NCBI GenBank assembly: GCA_965199865.1
Contig: CBDATU010000020.1
Coordinates: 248,001-312,000 of the forward strand
From: JAPOUP01 sp965199865
Lineage (GTDB): Bacteria; Pseudomonadota; Alphaproteobacteria; Rhodobacterales; Rhodobacteraceae
Reading direction: 5' to 3'
DNA length: 64,000 nucleotides
Both the position numbers and the translations under genes were made by a program. Below the pieces are notes generated by a model, which saw only the letters and a list, made by a program, of their open reading frames with translations, was not told where the DNA came from and ran no database searches. Within the stretch, counting starts at the first letter, position 1, and every line of letters starts with the position of its first letter. Shown one piece after another: positions 26,941 to 35,179 of this stretch.

Positions 26941-27906
26941 ATGCCAAAGGGCTACCACCACCTGACCCAGCCCGAAAGATGCCAGATATACGCCCTGAGG
27001 AAAAGCGGGCTTTCGCAGGGAGCGGTCGCCCGGCAGCTCGGGCGTTGCCGCTCGGTGATATCGCGGGAGATACGTCGCAACAGCGGGGAACGGGGCTACC
27101 GGCACGCCCAGGCGCAGCGGAAGGCGGAGGAGCGACGGCGTGCGGCGTCATCGGTTCCGAGGAAACTGACGCCGGAGCGCTGGGCGAAGGTCACGGAGAG
27201 GCTGGAAGAGGGCTGGAGCCCGGAACAGATTTCCGGCCGGCTGCGGCTGGAGGACCCGGGGATGGCGGGCAGGCAGCGGATTTACGACCGCATCAGGGCC
27301 GACCGCGGGAACGGCGGCGGGCTCTGGAAGCACCTCCGGCGGCGTGGAAAGAAGCCGAACTGGAAGGGCGGCCGCCACTCGGGCCGGGGTCACATCCCCG
27401 GCCGGGTGGACATCTCCGGGCGCCCGCAGGAGGTGGAGGCGAAGGAGCGCGTCGGCGACTGGGAGGCGGACACGGTGATCGGAAAGGCGCATGGCGGCGC
27501 GGTGGTGTCCCTTGTGGACCGGGCCTCGAAATACACGCTTCTCCAGAGGGTTGACCGCCGGAAAGCGGATGTGGTCGGGAAAGCGATGGTCGACATGCTC
27601 GGTTCGCTCGACGCTCCGGTGCACAGGATCACCGCCGACAACGGCAAGGAGTTCGCCGGTCACGCGGCGGTGGCGAAGGCGCTGGAAGCGGCCTTTTTCT
27701 TCGCCCGCCCGTACCACTCCTGGGAGCGGGGGCTGAACGAACACACGAACGGGCTGCTGCGCGAGTATCTGCCGAAGGGCACGGACTTCCGTACGGTGAC
27801 GGACAGGGAGGTCCGGGAGGTGCAGGACATCCTGAACGCGCGTCCGCGCAGGTCCCTCGGCTACCTCACACCGGCGGAGGCGCTGCGGCGGGCCCGGCCT
27901 CCCTGA
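26941..27906 (+). CDS. IS30-family transposase
   Basis: 321 residues from ATG 26941. The N-terminal helix-turn-helix (YHHLTQPERCQIYALRKSGL, then GRCRSVISREIRRN) is followed by LEEGWSPEQISGRL. The DDE core has its first Asp in VGDWEADTVIG, the second in RITADNGKEFAGH, and Glu in ERGLNEHTNGLLREYLPKG. The C-terminal NARPRRSLGYLTPAEAL is diagnostic. The frame is intact and very GC-rich, so the element may still be active. Confidence 0.95.
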   Translation: MPKGYHHLTQPERCQIYALRKSGLSQGAVARQLGRCRSVISREIRRNSGERGYRHAQAQRKAEERRRAASSVPRKLTPERWAKVTERLEEGWSPEQISGRLRLEDPGMAGRQRIYDRIRADRGNGGGLWKHLRRRGKKPNWKGGRHSGRGHIPGRVDISGRPQEVEAKERVGDWEADTVIGKAHGGAVVSLVDRASKYTLLQRVDRRKADVVGKAMVDMLGSLDAPVHRITADNGKEFAGHAAVAKALEAAFFFARPYHSWERGLNEHTNGLLREYLPKGTDFRTVTDREVREVQDILNARPRRSLGYLTPAEALRRARPP

Positions 27907-27945
27907 GCCGACCGTTCCGTCGGTCGGCGGGGAAAAGGCAGGCCA

Positions 27946-28009
27946 CCAGGCGCGGCCCCGGGGCGATGGTCGGGCTCCGCCCTCCCTTCGCCCCGGGGGC
28001 CGCGCCTGG
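27946..28009. repeat. Large hairpin in the IS30 3' region
   Basis: CCAGGCGCGGCCCCGGGGCGA (27946-27966) pairs with its inverse at 27988-28009 with one extra G. The loop contains cgggctccgccc. It is probably a terminator or protective structure behind the transposase gene. Confidence 0.6.
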
Positions 28010-28045
28010 CCGGCGGAAGGCCCTTGCGGTGCCGGAAGGGCGGGA

Positions 28046-28816
28046 TTACGCTCCGATCCACGGGACTTTCGCCGTCCTGGACGCCGGATCGGGTGGCCTG
28101 GGGACGGAATCCGCCACCATACGGCCCTTTCCGGGGCGTTCCCTGCGCGTGGGCTCCGCCCCCCGCTGCGGAAACGCCCCGGAAAGGGCCGGGCGTTGCG
28201 CTTCGGACTGGAAGTGGGGTTCTGAATATGCGACCTTTCGCGCACGTTTACGATATGCCTCGGCAAGCAGTTCATCAGACGAAAGGAACAGATCACCGCA
28301 ATATCGACGTTCAGATTTGATAAGCCGCTCTTCAATTTTGCGATGGTCTGCGATGTTTCCATCGGTGAGAATGTGCTTCATTGCCACGCCCTGTGATGCC
28401 AACGCCCTACCAACGAGCAGACATCTATGACAATCCAAGGGGTCATGCTCGGAACACATGAGCGCAATTTGGTACTTTCTGGAGCCATCCATCACTCTCT
28501 GCATTCCACGGGCGAAGTCGGCTGACTTAGCCATACGCTCGTAGTCCGCGACCCCGTCACGGAAATAACGACTATCCGTTGGTCTTCCCCCCAGTTCCCT
28601 GCCAAGAAACGAATAAGCTATGCCATCACCCTTCAGTTCGCCCTTTAACACATCCATATTGAACTGAGGGAAATGACGGGAAAATGGCGCAGTCCGCACA
28701 TCGGCAACTGCGGTGATGTTCGCCGCATGCAATAGCTCCAGCAATCGTTCGTATGTATGTGTCGAGTGGCCAATGGTCCACACAGTGATTCTGCTGTCCT
28801 GCATCCTGCTATCCAT
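28046..28816 (-). CDS. DUF488-family protein with a C-terminal tail supplied by IS30
   Basis: 256 residues. Residues 1 to about 199 are a normal DUF488 protein: VWTIGHSTHTYERLLELL at the start, DVRTAPFSRHFPQFN, FLGRELGG and the ALMCSEHDPLDCHRCLL cysteine/histidine motif. After KVAYSE the reading frame crosses the IS30 right end and picks up about 57 unrelated residues (PHFQSEAQRP and onward) until a chance stop. The native stop was therefore lost by insertion. Function of the family is poorly known (a nucleic-acid-related role has been proposed). The tail may or may not impair it. Confidence 0.82.
   Translation of the reverse strand: MDSRMQDSRITVWTIGHSTHTYERLLELLHAANITAVADVRTAPFSRHFPQFNMDVLKGELKGDGIAYSFLGRELGGRPTDSRYFRDGVADYERMAKSADFARGMQRVMDGSRKYQIALMCSEHDPLDCHRCLLVGRALASQGVAMKHILTDGNIADHRKIEERLIKSERRYCGDLFLSSDELLAEAYRKRARKVAYSEPHFQSEAQRPALSGAFPQRGAEPTRRERPGKGRMVADSVPRPPDPASRTAKVPWIGA
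28123..28190. repeat. Second hairpin next to the IS30 right end
   Basis: A 21-nt arm starting at 28123 (ggccctttccggggcgtt and on) pairs with 28170-28190 with a single mismatch. The loop again holds tgggctccgcccc, as in the hairpin at 27946. It sits a few bases inside the right inverted repeat. Confidence 0.6.
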
Positions 28817-29003
28817 ATACGCCGTTAATCATAGGATAGCACTTGCCTGGCTGACCCTCCCAGGCTCTGGCAAACCTCAATCGAACGAGGACATCGCCCT
28901 CCTCCGGTAGCAGCCGCGCAATCTCACTGATCCCCCGCCTGCGGTCGGCTTCCCTGAGATCTCTTGCCACTACCGGCAAGTCGTATAGCCCACCACCATT
29001 GCC

Positions 29004-29654
29004 TCAGGTCGGGCGTGCTATGGGGATTCCCGTTCGACGGATGAAAACCTCCGCTATCAGTAGATTAAGACACCAGGATGAGATCATCAGAACGTCTCTT
29101 TCCAGCCCTGACACCTCCGAACCGCAAGCTACCATCCAGACCATGCCAAACACCGCCTGCGTGGAGGCACCCTGTCCGATGGCATAGGCCCGGATCATCG
29201 CAGCGCCATGCCCCAGGACGTTGCGCGACCGGATGGCAATGACGGCTGAGACGATCATGAAGACCATGGCAAGGCTCAGGGCAATCCGAATCCAATACAG
29301 GAGAACGCCCTGCAGGTCCTCTGGAAAATCGTGGAAATGGGTCATCCAAAGCCCTGTCAGTGCGCTCAGACACCCGGCAACGGCGACCACGCGTCCTGTC
29401 CTGCGATGCAACCTGGCATTATGCCGCCGCACGTTTGGCAGAAACTGCACTGCCCCGAGCAGGCAGAACAGGAAACTGCTGAGAATGTGCAGAATAGTAG
29501 GTAGGGGAGCACTGAGAGCACGGGGATTTTCCGGCACAATCACGGGACCGCCCAGGAGTTCGACCACTCGGAGCAGGCCTCCAAACGTTGGCACGAAGGA
29601 ATAGAACAGAATGAAAGCAAGAAATGCCCACTCATATCGGCTGATCGATTTCAT
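29004..29654 (-). CDS. DUF2306-family membrane protein
   Basis: 216 residues from ATG 29654, preferred over an upstream in-frame ATG because the membrane domain begins right after it (MKSISRYEWAFLAFILFYSF). About six hydrophobic segments follow, with conserved-looking polar spots (NARLHRRTGRV, MTHFHDF). It is a predicted integral membrane protein of unknown function. It is divergent from the LysR gene 140 nt away, so it may be that regulator's target. Confidence 0.75.
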   Translation of the reverse strand: MKSISRYEWAFLAFILFYSFVPTFGGLLRVVELLGGPVIVPENPRALSAPLPTILHILSSFLFCLLGAVQFLPNVRRHNARLHRRTGRVVAVAGCLSALTGLWMTHFHDFPEDLQGVLLYWIRIALSLAMVFMIVSAVIAIRSRNVLGHGAAMIRAYAIGQGASTQAVFGMVWMVACGSEVSGLERDVLMISSWCLNLLIAEVFIRRTGIPIARPT

Positions 29655-29794
29655 GGCCGGACAACCTCGAAAGCCTGGGATCCGGAATTGTGCAACCCGG
29701 TCTGCATGTGGGCATCTCCCTTTCGGAGACAGTATGGCTATGCATATGGACATAGTTGATTGCCTAAATTCCCACAGCTGCTATACATGTGCGT

Positions 29795-30739
29795 ATGAAC
29801 TGGGAGGCGATCTCCTTTGACTGGAATCAGGCTCGCGCCTTCCTCGCGACTGCGGAAGAAGGTTCGTTCAGCAGTGCTGCGCGTGCACTCAGGACCACTC
29901 AACCGACGATCGGTCGGCAGATTTCCGAACTGGAAACGACGCTTGGTGTTACACTTGTGGAACGCAGCGTTAAGGGCCCAACACTGACTGAGGCAGGCCG
30001 GGACCTTCTGGACCACGTTCGTGCCATGGCCGAGGCGGCTTCGCTGATTTCGATCGGTGCCGTCAGTCACTCGCAGGAAGTTTCAGGCGAGGTTACGGTT
30101 ACGGCCACCGATCTCCTATCGGCCATAACGCTGCCGCCAATACTGGCATCGCTGCGGCAGAGCGCGCCGGGGCTTCGGGTGTGCATCGTCGCCTCGAACG
30201 ACAACCAGAACCTTCTGCAGAGAGAGGCTGACATCGCGATCCGCCATGTACGTCCCAACCAGCCTGAACTGATAGGACGCCATGTTGGTGACTTTCGTGC
30301 GAGCCTTTATGCCACAAGCGACTATCTCGACCGTGCGGGTCGTCCACGCACACCTCGAGAAGTGGCCGATCATGATTTCGTTGGCAATCCGCACCCAGAA
30401 CGGCTCATTGCCCCGTTGCAGGATCAGGGAATCCCCGTGCGACCGGAAAACTTCGTAGTGACGAGCGACAACGGCGTCGTCGTCTGGGAACTCCTGAAGG
30501 CCGGCTTAGGAATATCAATGCTGCCCGAGGCTCTCTGTGAGGCTGAGCCTGGCCTTGAGAAGGTGCTCCCAGATCTTCCGTCTCCGCAGTTCCCGGTCTG
30601 GCTTGTCACCCATCGCGAGGTGCAGACCAGTCAGCGGATCAGGATTGTCTTTGATCTACTGGTCCGTGGTCTGGCGGACGTGACCAGACGCGGCCAAATG
30701 ACTGCATCGGCGGGAAGAATTCCGCAGCGGCATACCTGA
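29795..30739 (+). CDS. LysR-family transcriptional regulator (complete copy)
   Basis: About 314 residues from ATG 29795 (GTG 29789 two codons earlier is possible). The N-terminal winged helix-turn-helix reads FLATAEEGSFSSAARALRTT, then QPTIGRQISELETTLGV. The effector-binding domain follows from about residue 95. It is divergent from the DUF2306 gene. Everything from 30245 to its end, and on into the spacer, is repeated at 38509, where the first 150 or so codons are missing. Confidence 0.92.
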   Translation: MNWEAISFDWNQARAFLATAEEGSFSSAARALRTTQPTIGRQISELETTLGVTLVERSVKGPTLTEAGRDLLDHVRAMAEAASLISIGAVSHSQEVSGEVTVTATDLLSAITLPPILASLRQSAPGLRVCIVASNDNQNLLQREADIAIRHVRPNQPELIGRHVGDFRASLYATSDYLDRAGRPRTPREVADHDFVGNPHPERLIAPLQDQGIPVRPENFVVTSDNGVVVWELLKAGLGISMLPEALCEAEPGLEKVLPDLPSPQFPVWLVTHREVQTSQRIRIVFDLLVRGLADVTRRGQMTASAGRIPQRHT

Positions 30740-31142
30740 TCAGCTGTTCCGCCGATGGATGGCTGCCAGGCCATAGACGTCCGTCCGCTGGCTTCCAGCC
30801 TCAAGGAAATTCCGGACCGGACTGATCTTCGTCGTCCTCAACCCAGGCCACGTGGATGGCAATGCGACCGTCAGCCATTTTCTGCGTGAAGCAAGCCGGG
30901 AGAGATGGAACCATATCCGATGCCCAGCCAGATGGATTTTCTGGCCGGAAACTGTGGGTCCGGTATGGTGTGATGCCCGAGCCTATGTCGCAAAGCGGTG
31001 ACTGGACATAGCCAATGCCGAAACGAACCGTGTGATGTCAGCCGGCCGATGTCCTGCGCTTTCAGATGGACATGCCCTTATCTGCTGAGCTGGCCTCATT
31101 TCAGCCAGTCAGCCATGATGATGAGGACGTTCATGATCCCGC
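30740..31142. other. Spacer between LysR and GST genes (left copy)
   Basis: No firm gene. On the minus strand a frame ending at 30802 (FTQKMADGRIAIHVAWVEDD and on) is preserved in the other copy (FMQKMADGRIAIHVTWIEDD), so it may be the 3' end of a decayed small gene, but no start or family could be assigned. Confidence 0.4.
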
Positions 31143-31605
31143 TCATGGCCGAGCATTACCATTTGACTGAAAATGTGGGAACGACCGGATGTCGGTACCT
31201 TTGGCCTTTCGATGCCCTGTATACTGATCAAAAGCGCTGGCAACCGAAACAGGCTGCCATTCCAGTAGAGCCTGCCTATAGCTTGATCGCTCAGTGATCC
31301 TGTCAAACCAGGCTTGAAGGTGCGGTGTGCGCTCAAATGGCCAATCCATCAGCCTGAACCGATGAACATTGGGCATCCACGCTATGTCGCTGAGAGTAAA
31401 TGCAGCGCCTTCCAGATAGGCTCGGCCATCGGACAGGAGTTCCTCAAGATGCTGGAATCCTCTGTCCGTTCGGGCAATCGCGCTGTTCAGCCGATTCGCG
31501 TCAAACCCATTTGCAAAGTCGATACGGAACTGGCGCAGCCATTCATTCTGGTGCGACTTCTGAAACGCCTCGGCGGCATCGGTTGGTGGAGGCGGGCCGG
31601 CGCGG
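31143..31605 (-). pseudogene. Glutathione S-transferase gene, 5'-truncated copy
   Basis: The C-terminal helical domain of the GST at 39408-40238 is present almost unchanged (NEWLRQFRIDFANGFDANRL, then AFTLSDIAWMPNVHRFRLMD). The N-terminal thioredoxin domain with its active-site Ser/Cys is absent: at 31605 the sequence switches to an IS30 remnant. Without a start region or glutathione-binding domain it cannot be a working enzyme. Confidence 0.9.
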
Positions 31606-32157
31606 GCTGACGCCAATGCTCCGGGCGACGGTGCGGGCGCGGCTGGAAGAGGGGTGGGGCCCGGAACGGATTTCGGGGTAGCCTGCGGAGATCCATGCGA
31701 AGGAGCGCTCTGGCGACTGGGAGACAGACACGATCGTTTGCGGGAGCCATCGCGGACCCACGGTGTCCCTGTTCGAACGCACCACTAAACTGACGTTACT
31801 GAAGGGGTTTATGGGAAAGCGATGGAGGCGGTCGGGACAGGATGGCCGAGCTGCTGCGACCCGTCGCTACTTCAACCCTCACGATCAAGGTGGACAGCGG
31901 AAGGTAGTTCACCGACCACGCACGTGTTTTGGAGGAGCTCGACGCACGGTTCCCTTTCACCCAGTGCCATTCGCGGGAACTTGGCTTGAGCGAGCACACG
32001 AACGAGCCGGTGCGTGGATACCCCGAAGGGTGCCGGACCTACGGGCGATTACGGGCAAGGAGGTCCGAGCAGTGCGGGAGTGGACGGACGTGCGTCCGCG
32101 AAAGGCGCTCGGCTACCGGACACTAACCGAAGCTTTGCACGAGGCACGGCCTCCCTA
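31606..32157 (+). pseudogene. Degenerate IS30 transposase
   Basis: Readable pieces in order are RARLEEGWGPERISG, then KERSGDWETDTIV, then SEHTNEPVRGY and finally VRPRKALGYRTLTEALHEAR at the stop 32155-32157. They lie in at least two frames with stops between them and a deletion of the catalytic middle. It is related to, but not the same as, the intact copy at 26941-27906. Confidence 0.8.
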
Positions 32158-32272
32158 GCGGCCGTTCCGGCGACGCTGGAGCGAAGGCCTTTCAGCGCGG
32201 TAGCGGTTTCTGCGACCCGTCGCCGTCTGGGGCATGGAATCGTGTGGAAGCGGTTCGGAATGGAGGTGAAGT
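31606..32272 (+). mobile_element. Remnant of an IS30-family element
   Basis: Contains the 3' two thirds of an IS30 transposase gene in broken frames. A recognisable right end at about 32250-32272 (gcggttcggaatggaggtga) matches the 28195-28219 end at about 19 of 24 positions. The left end and N-terminal coding part are missing where it meets the truncated GST gene. Confidence 0.65.
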
Positions 32273-32397
32273 TGAAATGACAGATGGTCTGTCCCACATT
32301 CCGGTCGCTCTGATCGGATTGCCTTGCCCAATACGTAGACTTTCAGCTGTCATTCATAAGATTTGCGTCTCTTGACGATTGATGCTCTATTAGGTGC

Positions 32398-32592
32398 ATG
32401 AAATCTGGTAGCCTTAATCTGGACCACAACGTGGCGGACTCCACCCTGCAGGTACAGAGCCCCGCCTCGACCAAACACACGTTGCATATTTGCGAGGCGG
32501 AAATCGGCACACCAATTCGGGTGCTGGATGAACTTCGAAGAGCGGACATTTCAGTGCCAGACACTGCCCTCACCGACCGAAGCAAACCCTAA
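32398..32592 (+). CDS. Small hypothetical protein upstream of the MazG-like gene
   Basis: A possible 64-residue product from ATG 32398 with aggtg just before it. Its TAA overlaps the ATG of the next gene (taATG), as in a coupled pair. The sequence (KHTLHICEAEIGTPIRVLDE in the middle) matches no family I know. It could be a real leader gene of the MazG-like protein or chance. Confidence 0.35.
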   Translation: MKSGSLNLDHNVADSTLQVQSPASTKHTLHICEAEIGTPIRVLDELRRADISVPDTALTDRSKP

Positions 32593-33752
32593 TGACCGAC
32601 TCCTTGACCCTCAACGCCTATCAAGCCGCTGTGCAACGCACGGATCAACGTCGATCTATTGCTGACGACCTTACCCTTCCGCTGCTCGACCTGTTCGGGC
32701 AAACAGGCAGCCTGCTGAGCGAAGTCAAAAAGAAGCAGCGCGACCAGATTGCCTATATTGGCTATAAGGATAGTGTTGCCGAGGAACTCGGCGACGTTCT
32801 CTGGCATTTAGCTGCGGTAGCGTCGCAGGCAGGTCTTAGTCTGGCCAATCTGGGGGTCAATCTCGATTGCGATATTAGCGGCTGGCGGTCACAAGATCCA
32901 GTGGAGCTGACGTTCGGAGCTTTGGAAACCAAGGATTCAACCCCACGCACCAAACCCTCACCAACTTTCGAGAAAGCCTCACTCCACCTGGCAGCCGAAG
33001 TCGGTTTGCTTCTAACAGATTTTCGCACCGGACGCCTGGGTCAGAACCGATCCTCCCTCAAAGACCGACTGATCGCCATCCTCCGCGCCTTACGCGCCGC
33101 CTCCCATGACGTTGGCCTTTCGCTCGAAGACGCCGCACGCACCAATCTCGTCAAAATCAATGACCGTTGGCCCATCGAACGACACTATCCACCCCTCTTT
33201 GACAAAGATTTCCCGGAGCACGAGCAACTGCCCCGTCAGCTAACGTTACGCATCAAGGAGATAATGCAAGAGGGAAAGTCCGTCGCTCAACTGACGCGGG
33301 ATGGTGTCACCGTCGGCGACTCACTCACAGACAATCGGGCGGAGGATGATGATTATCGGTTTCATGATGTCTTCCACCTATCGTATGCAGCGCATCTGGG
33401 CTGGTCACCGACGCTGCGCCGCCTGTTGAAAGTAAAGCGCAAGAGCGATCCAGCGGTAGACGAGATCCAGGACGGCGCACGCGCAATTCTGATCGAAGAA
33501 GGCATCGCGACCTGGATCTTCAATCACGCGCTGCGTTTGGCGCTATTCGACGGGATAAGGACGCTGGACTTCGGTTTGCTGAAGTCCATTCGGCAATTCG
33601 TCAACGGATATGAGGCAGAACACTGCCCGCTTTGGCTATGGGAAGAGGCCATCTTGAGCGGTTATGAGATATTTCGAGCGGTATGCAAGCATCGCGGCGG
33701 CGATGTGAGCATCGATCTCCATGCGCGGAAGATTTGGTTCACCGCACCATGA
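32592..33752 (+). CDS. MazG-like nucleotide pyrophosphohydrolase, two-lobed, with extra C-terminal domain
   Basis: 386 residues. Residues of about 25-90 match the all-alpha MazG fold: LFGQTGSLLSEVKKKQRD, then SVAEELGDVLWHLAAVASQA. This supplies the EVKKKxR and EELGD acidic residues that bind Mg and NTP. A second, weaker repeat follows at about 128-200 (HLAAEVGLLLTDFRTGRLGQ, then DRLIAILRALRAASHDVGLS) in which acidic ligands are lost. Residues 240-386 form an unassigned helical domain (DYRFHDVFHLSYAAHLGW, IEEGIATWIFNHALRL). It may hydrolyse non-canonical or canonical NTPs. It is convergent with the minus-strand cargo genes. Confidence 0.75.
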   Translation: MTDSLTLNAYQAAVQRTDQRRSIADDLTLPLLDLFGQTGSLLSEVKKKQRDQIAYIGYKDSVAEELGDVLWHLAAVASQAGLSLANLGVNLDCDISGWRSQDPVELTFGALETKDSTPRTKPSPTFEKASLHLAAEVGLLLTDFRTGRLGQNRSSLKDRLIAILRALRAASHDVGLSLEDAARTNLVKINDRWPIERHYPPLFDKDFPEHEQLPRQLTLRIKEIMQEGKSVAQLTRDGVTVGDSLTDNRAEDDDYRFHDVFHLSYAAHLGWSPTLRRLLKVKRKSDPAVDEIQDGARAILIEEGIATWIFNHALRLALFDGIRTLDFGLLKSIRQFVNGYEAEHCPLWLWEEAILSGYEIFRAVCKHRGGDVSIDLHARKIWFTAP

Positions 33753-34213
33753 TCGGCGCGGCAATCCGTTTCGTTGACGACCTCGCGGAAGACGTCTCGC
33801 CAAATGTCCTCAACCCCTAAACCGATCACTGCTCGCTACACGACCGACCCGACGCCGCGGGTCGGTGACGCCGCAATCTCGACGCGGCCGCCACCATCGG
33901 GGTCAACTCCGATTGGATTGCGCGTGATCTTGGATTTCGAGCTGGCCATCGCGCAGGGCTCGCTTTGACCGATGAAACCCATTTCAATGCCTACAGTAGT
34001 CCATTCCAAGGTTTACTGGTTGGACGCGAGACGGTCAGGCCCGCTGTCGGTGAGCGCACCGCCAACATCATCTGATGCATGCTGAGCTTGCAGGTATCAA
34101 TTTTTCCCTGAAACGTCTTTCCGTTACACCCGCACCCGCCCAATGACCCCATGTTCAACCGTTACCATACCGCCCGCGAGTGCGATGCCTGCGACACGTC
34201 CTTGAATGCGATT
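33753..34213. other. Convergent intergenic stretch
   Basis: Lies between the 3' ends of the MazG-like gene and the minus-strand cluster. An ATG overlapping the MazG stop opens a 23-codon frame (MIGAAIRFVDDLAEDVSPNV and on) that soon ends. No gene or clear terminator hairpin is identified. The mixed remnants suggest deletions. Confidence 0.35.
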
Positions 34214-34375
34214 TTAGAACTTCTGAATCTGGACCAAATGTTTATGATCGGCGGTGACAGGCACCACGCTGTGGACACGTTCGGCATCAAAATCATGCAA
34301 GTCCGGCACCACTGCTAAGGCGGTCAGAATGTCTTCATCCACCAGTTCGAAGCGGCTTTCGATCTGCTCCGCCAT
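34214..34375 (-). CDS. 53-residue protein downstream of the TS-like gene
   Basis: From ATG 34375, which lies 15 nt after the TS-like stop, to TAA 34214-34216. It begins MAEQIESRFELVDEDILTAL and ends KHLVQIQKF. The composition is acidic and protein-like, and the spacing fits a last gene of the minus-strand operon. No family is recognised. The ribosome-binding site is weak, so coupled translation would be needed. Confidence 0.45.
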   Translation of the reverse strand: MAEQIESRFELVDEDILTALAVVPDLHDFDAERVHSVVPVTADHKHLVQIQKF

Positions 34376-34390
34376 TGGAACGAAATCTGT

Positions 34391-35179
34391 TCAGGCAGCC
34401 TGTTGCGTATTCAAAATACCTTCGCACTCGCTGATCAGCTTCCGGATGTCGTTTTTGCCCCAAGGCACATCGCTCGTCTCCAGCGTACCACTGGTTGAGT
34501 GAAGCGTTAGCGTACCCACTTCGAACCCAGCTTCGCGGGCAATGAAAGCCTGCAAATCCACGATCCCCAGAATATTCCCAAGGGTTTTCTGCACATAGTA
34601 GTGATTCCGATACGTTGCATAGATATGTAGCTGATTCGTGGCCTTCTCCGGCTTGATCTCGACCAAGCTTAGACAATTGCGGTTGCGCACATTGCGCATC
34701 CGCCGTGCGGGATCGCTGACAACCAGTTCGTACTTGTCGGTATGGAAGACACCCGTCCGGGCTTCAGTCAGCATCTTGATCACCACCGCGAGCTGATTAA
34801 TGGGCGGAGCGCCATTCGGGTTCGGCCAAGCCACGAACCGTTCGAAGTACCGCCCCCAACCACCCTTCCGCCTGGACATCCACTCGAAGTTCTCCATGTA
34901 GCGGCCCGCCAAGGCTTCGACCCCATCTCCGCGATCCAAGCTTTTCGGGAAGATCGTGTTGGCCACTGTCGACACCGAGTACTTTCGGTGATCAACTAAG
35001 AACTTGTTCACATGGCAAACAACCTCCTCCTCGCTTTCGCTCATCACGCTCGGCCGCTCGATATGGGCAACCACACCCCCGAGACGAAAACCGGGGGCGG
35101 CGCGCAGCGCGCTGGCGGTTTCAACCCAAGCGTGGACTGGTGTCCGCGTCAGCGAAACATCCATCGGATTGAAGTACAT
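34391..35179 (-). CDS. Thymidylate-synthase-like protein
   Basis: 262 residues from ATG 35179, fixed by a perfect aggaggg-like site (aaaggagagggtg). It overlaps the papain gene by 59 nt. The C-terminal half follows the thymidylate synthase fold: RNRNCLSLVEIK where canonical enzymes have the PCH active-site strand, then LHIYATYRNHYYVQKTLGNI, then LGIVDLQAFIAREAGFEVGT, then HSTSGTL. The candidate nucleophile is Cys in NCLS, but the usual Pro-Cys-His is not kept, and the Arg-Ser-x-Asp loop is Arg-Asn-His-Tyr. It may bind or modify a deoxynucleotide without classical dTMP synthesis. Function is inferred from fold only. Confidence 0.7.
   Translation of the reverse strand: MYFNPMDVSLTRTPVHAWVETASALRAAPGFRLGGVVAHIERPSVMSESEEEVVCHVNKFLVDHRKYSVSTVANTIFPKSLDRGDGVEALAGRYMENFEWMSRRKGGWGRYFERFVAWPNPNGAPPINQLAVVIKMLTEARTGVFHTDKYELVVSDPARRMRNVRNRNCLSLVEIKPEKATNQLHIYATYRNHYYVQKTLGNILGIVDLQAFIAREAGFEVGTLTLHSTSGTLETSDVPWGKNDIRKLISECEGILNTQQAA

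Larger units (their letters stand above)
26821..28219 (+). mobile_element. IS30-family insertion sequence
   Basis: The left end is CCCCGTTCCACCCTGAAGTG followed by CAAC. The right end read inward is CCCCACTTCCAGTCCGAAGC followed by GCAAC, so the inverted repeats match at roughly 18 of 25 positions. Inside lies one transposase gene and about 290 nt of 3' sequence with two large hairpins. It sits between two DUF488 genes that would otherwise be adjacent. Confidence 0.7.
30245..31605. repeat. Long direct repeat, left copy (1.36 kb)
   Basis: Matches 38509-39870 base for base at a constant offset of 8264, then 8265 after one single-base indel in the spacer. Of about 165 shared LysR residues only six differ. 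The copy starts inside the LysR gene at catgt and ends inside the GST gene at ggcgcgg. It covers LysR 3' part, spacer and GST 3' part. Confidence 0.95.

Noticed and set aside
27148..28362. 404-codon minus-strand frame over IS30
   Set aside because: Antisense to the intact IS30 transposase; Pro/Arg-rich with no family features. Only the DUF488 frame at 28046-28816 is real on that strand.
31143..31616. 157-codon frame as a complete GST
   Set aside because: The N-terminal glutathione-binding domain is missing; the start codon lies in sequence at the IS30 junction.
33774..33968. 64-codon frame after the MazG-like gene
   Set aside because: Pro/Thr/Arg-rich, no ribosome-binding site, no family resemblance.
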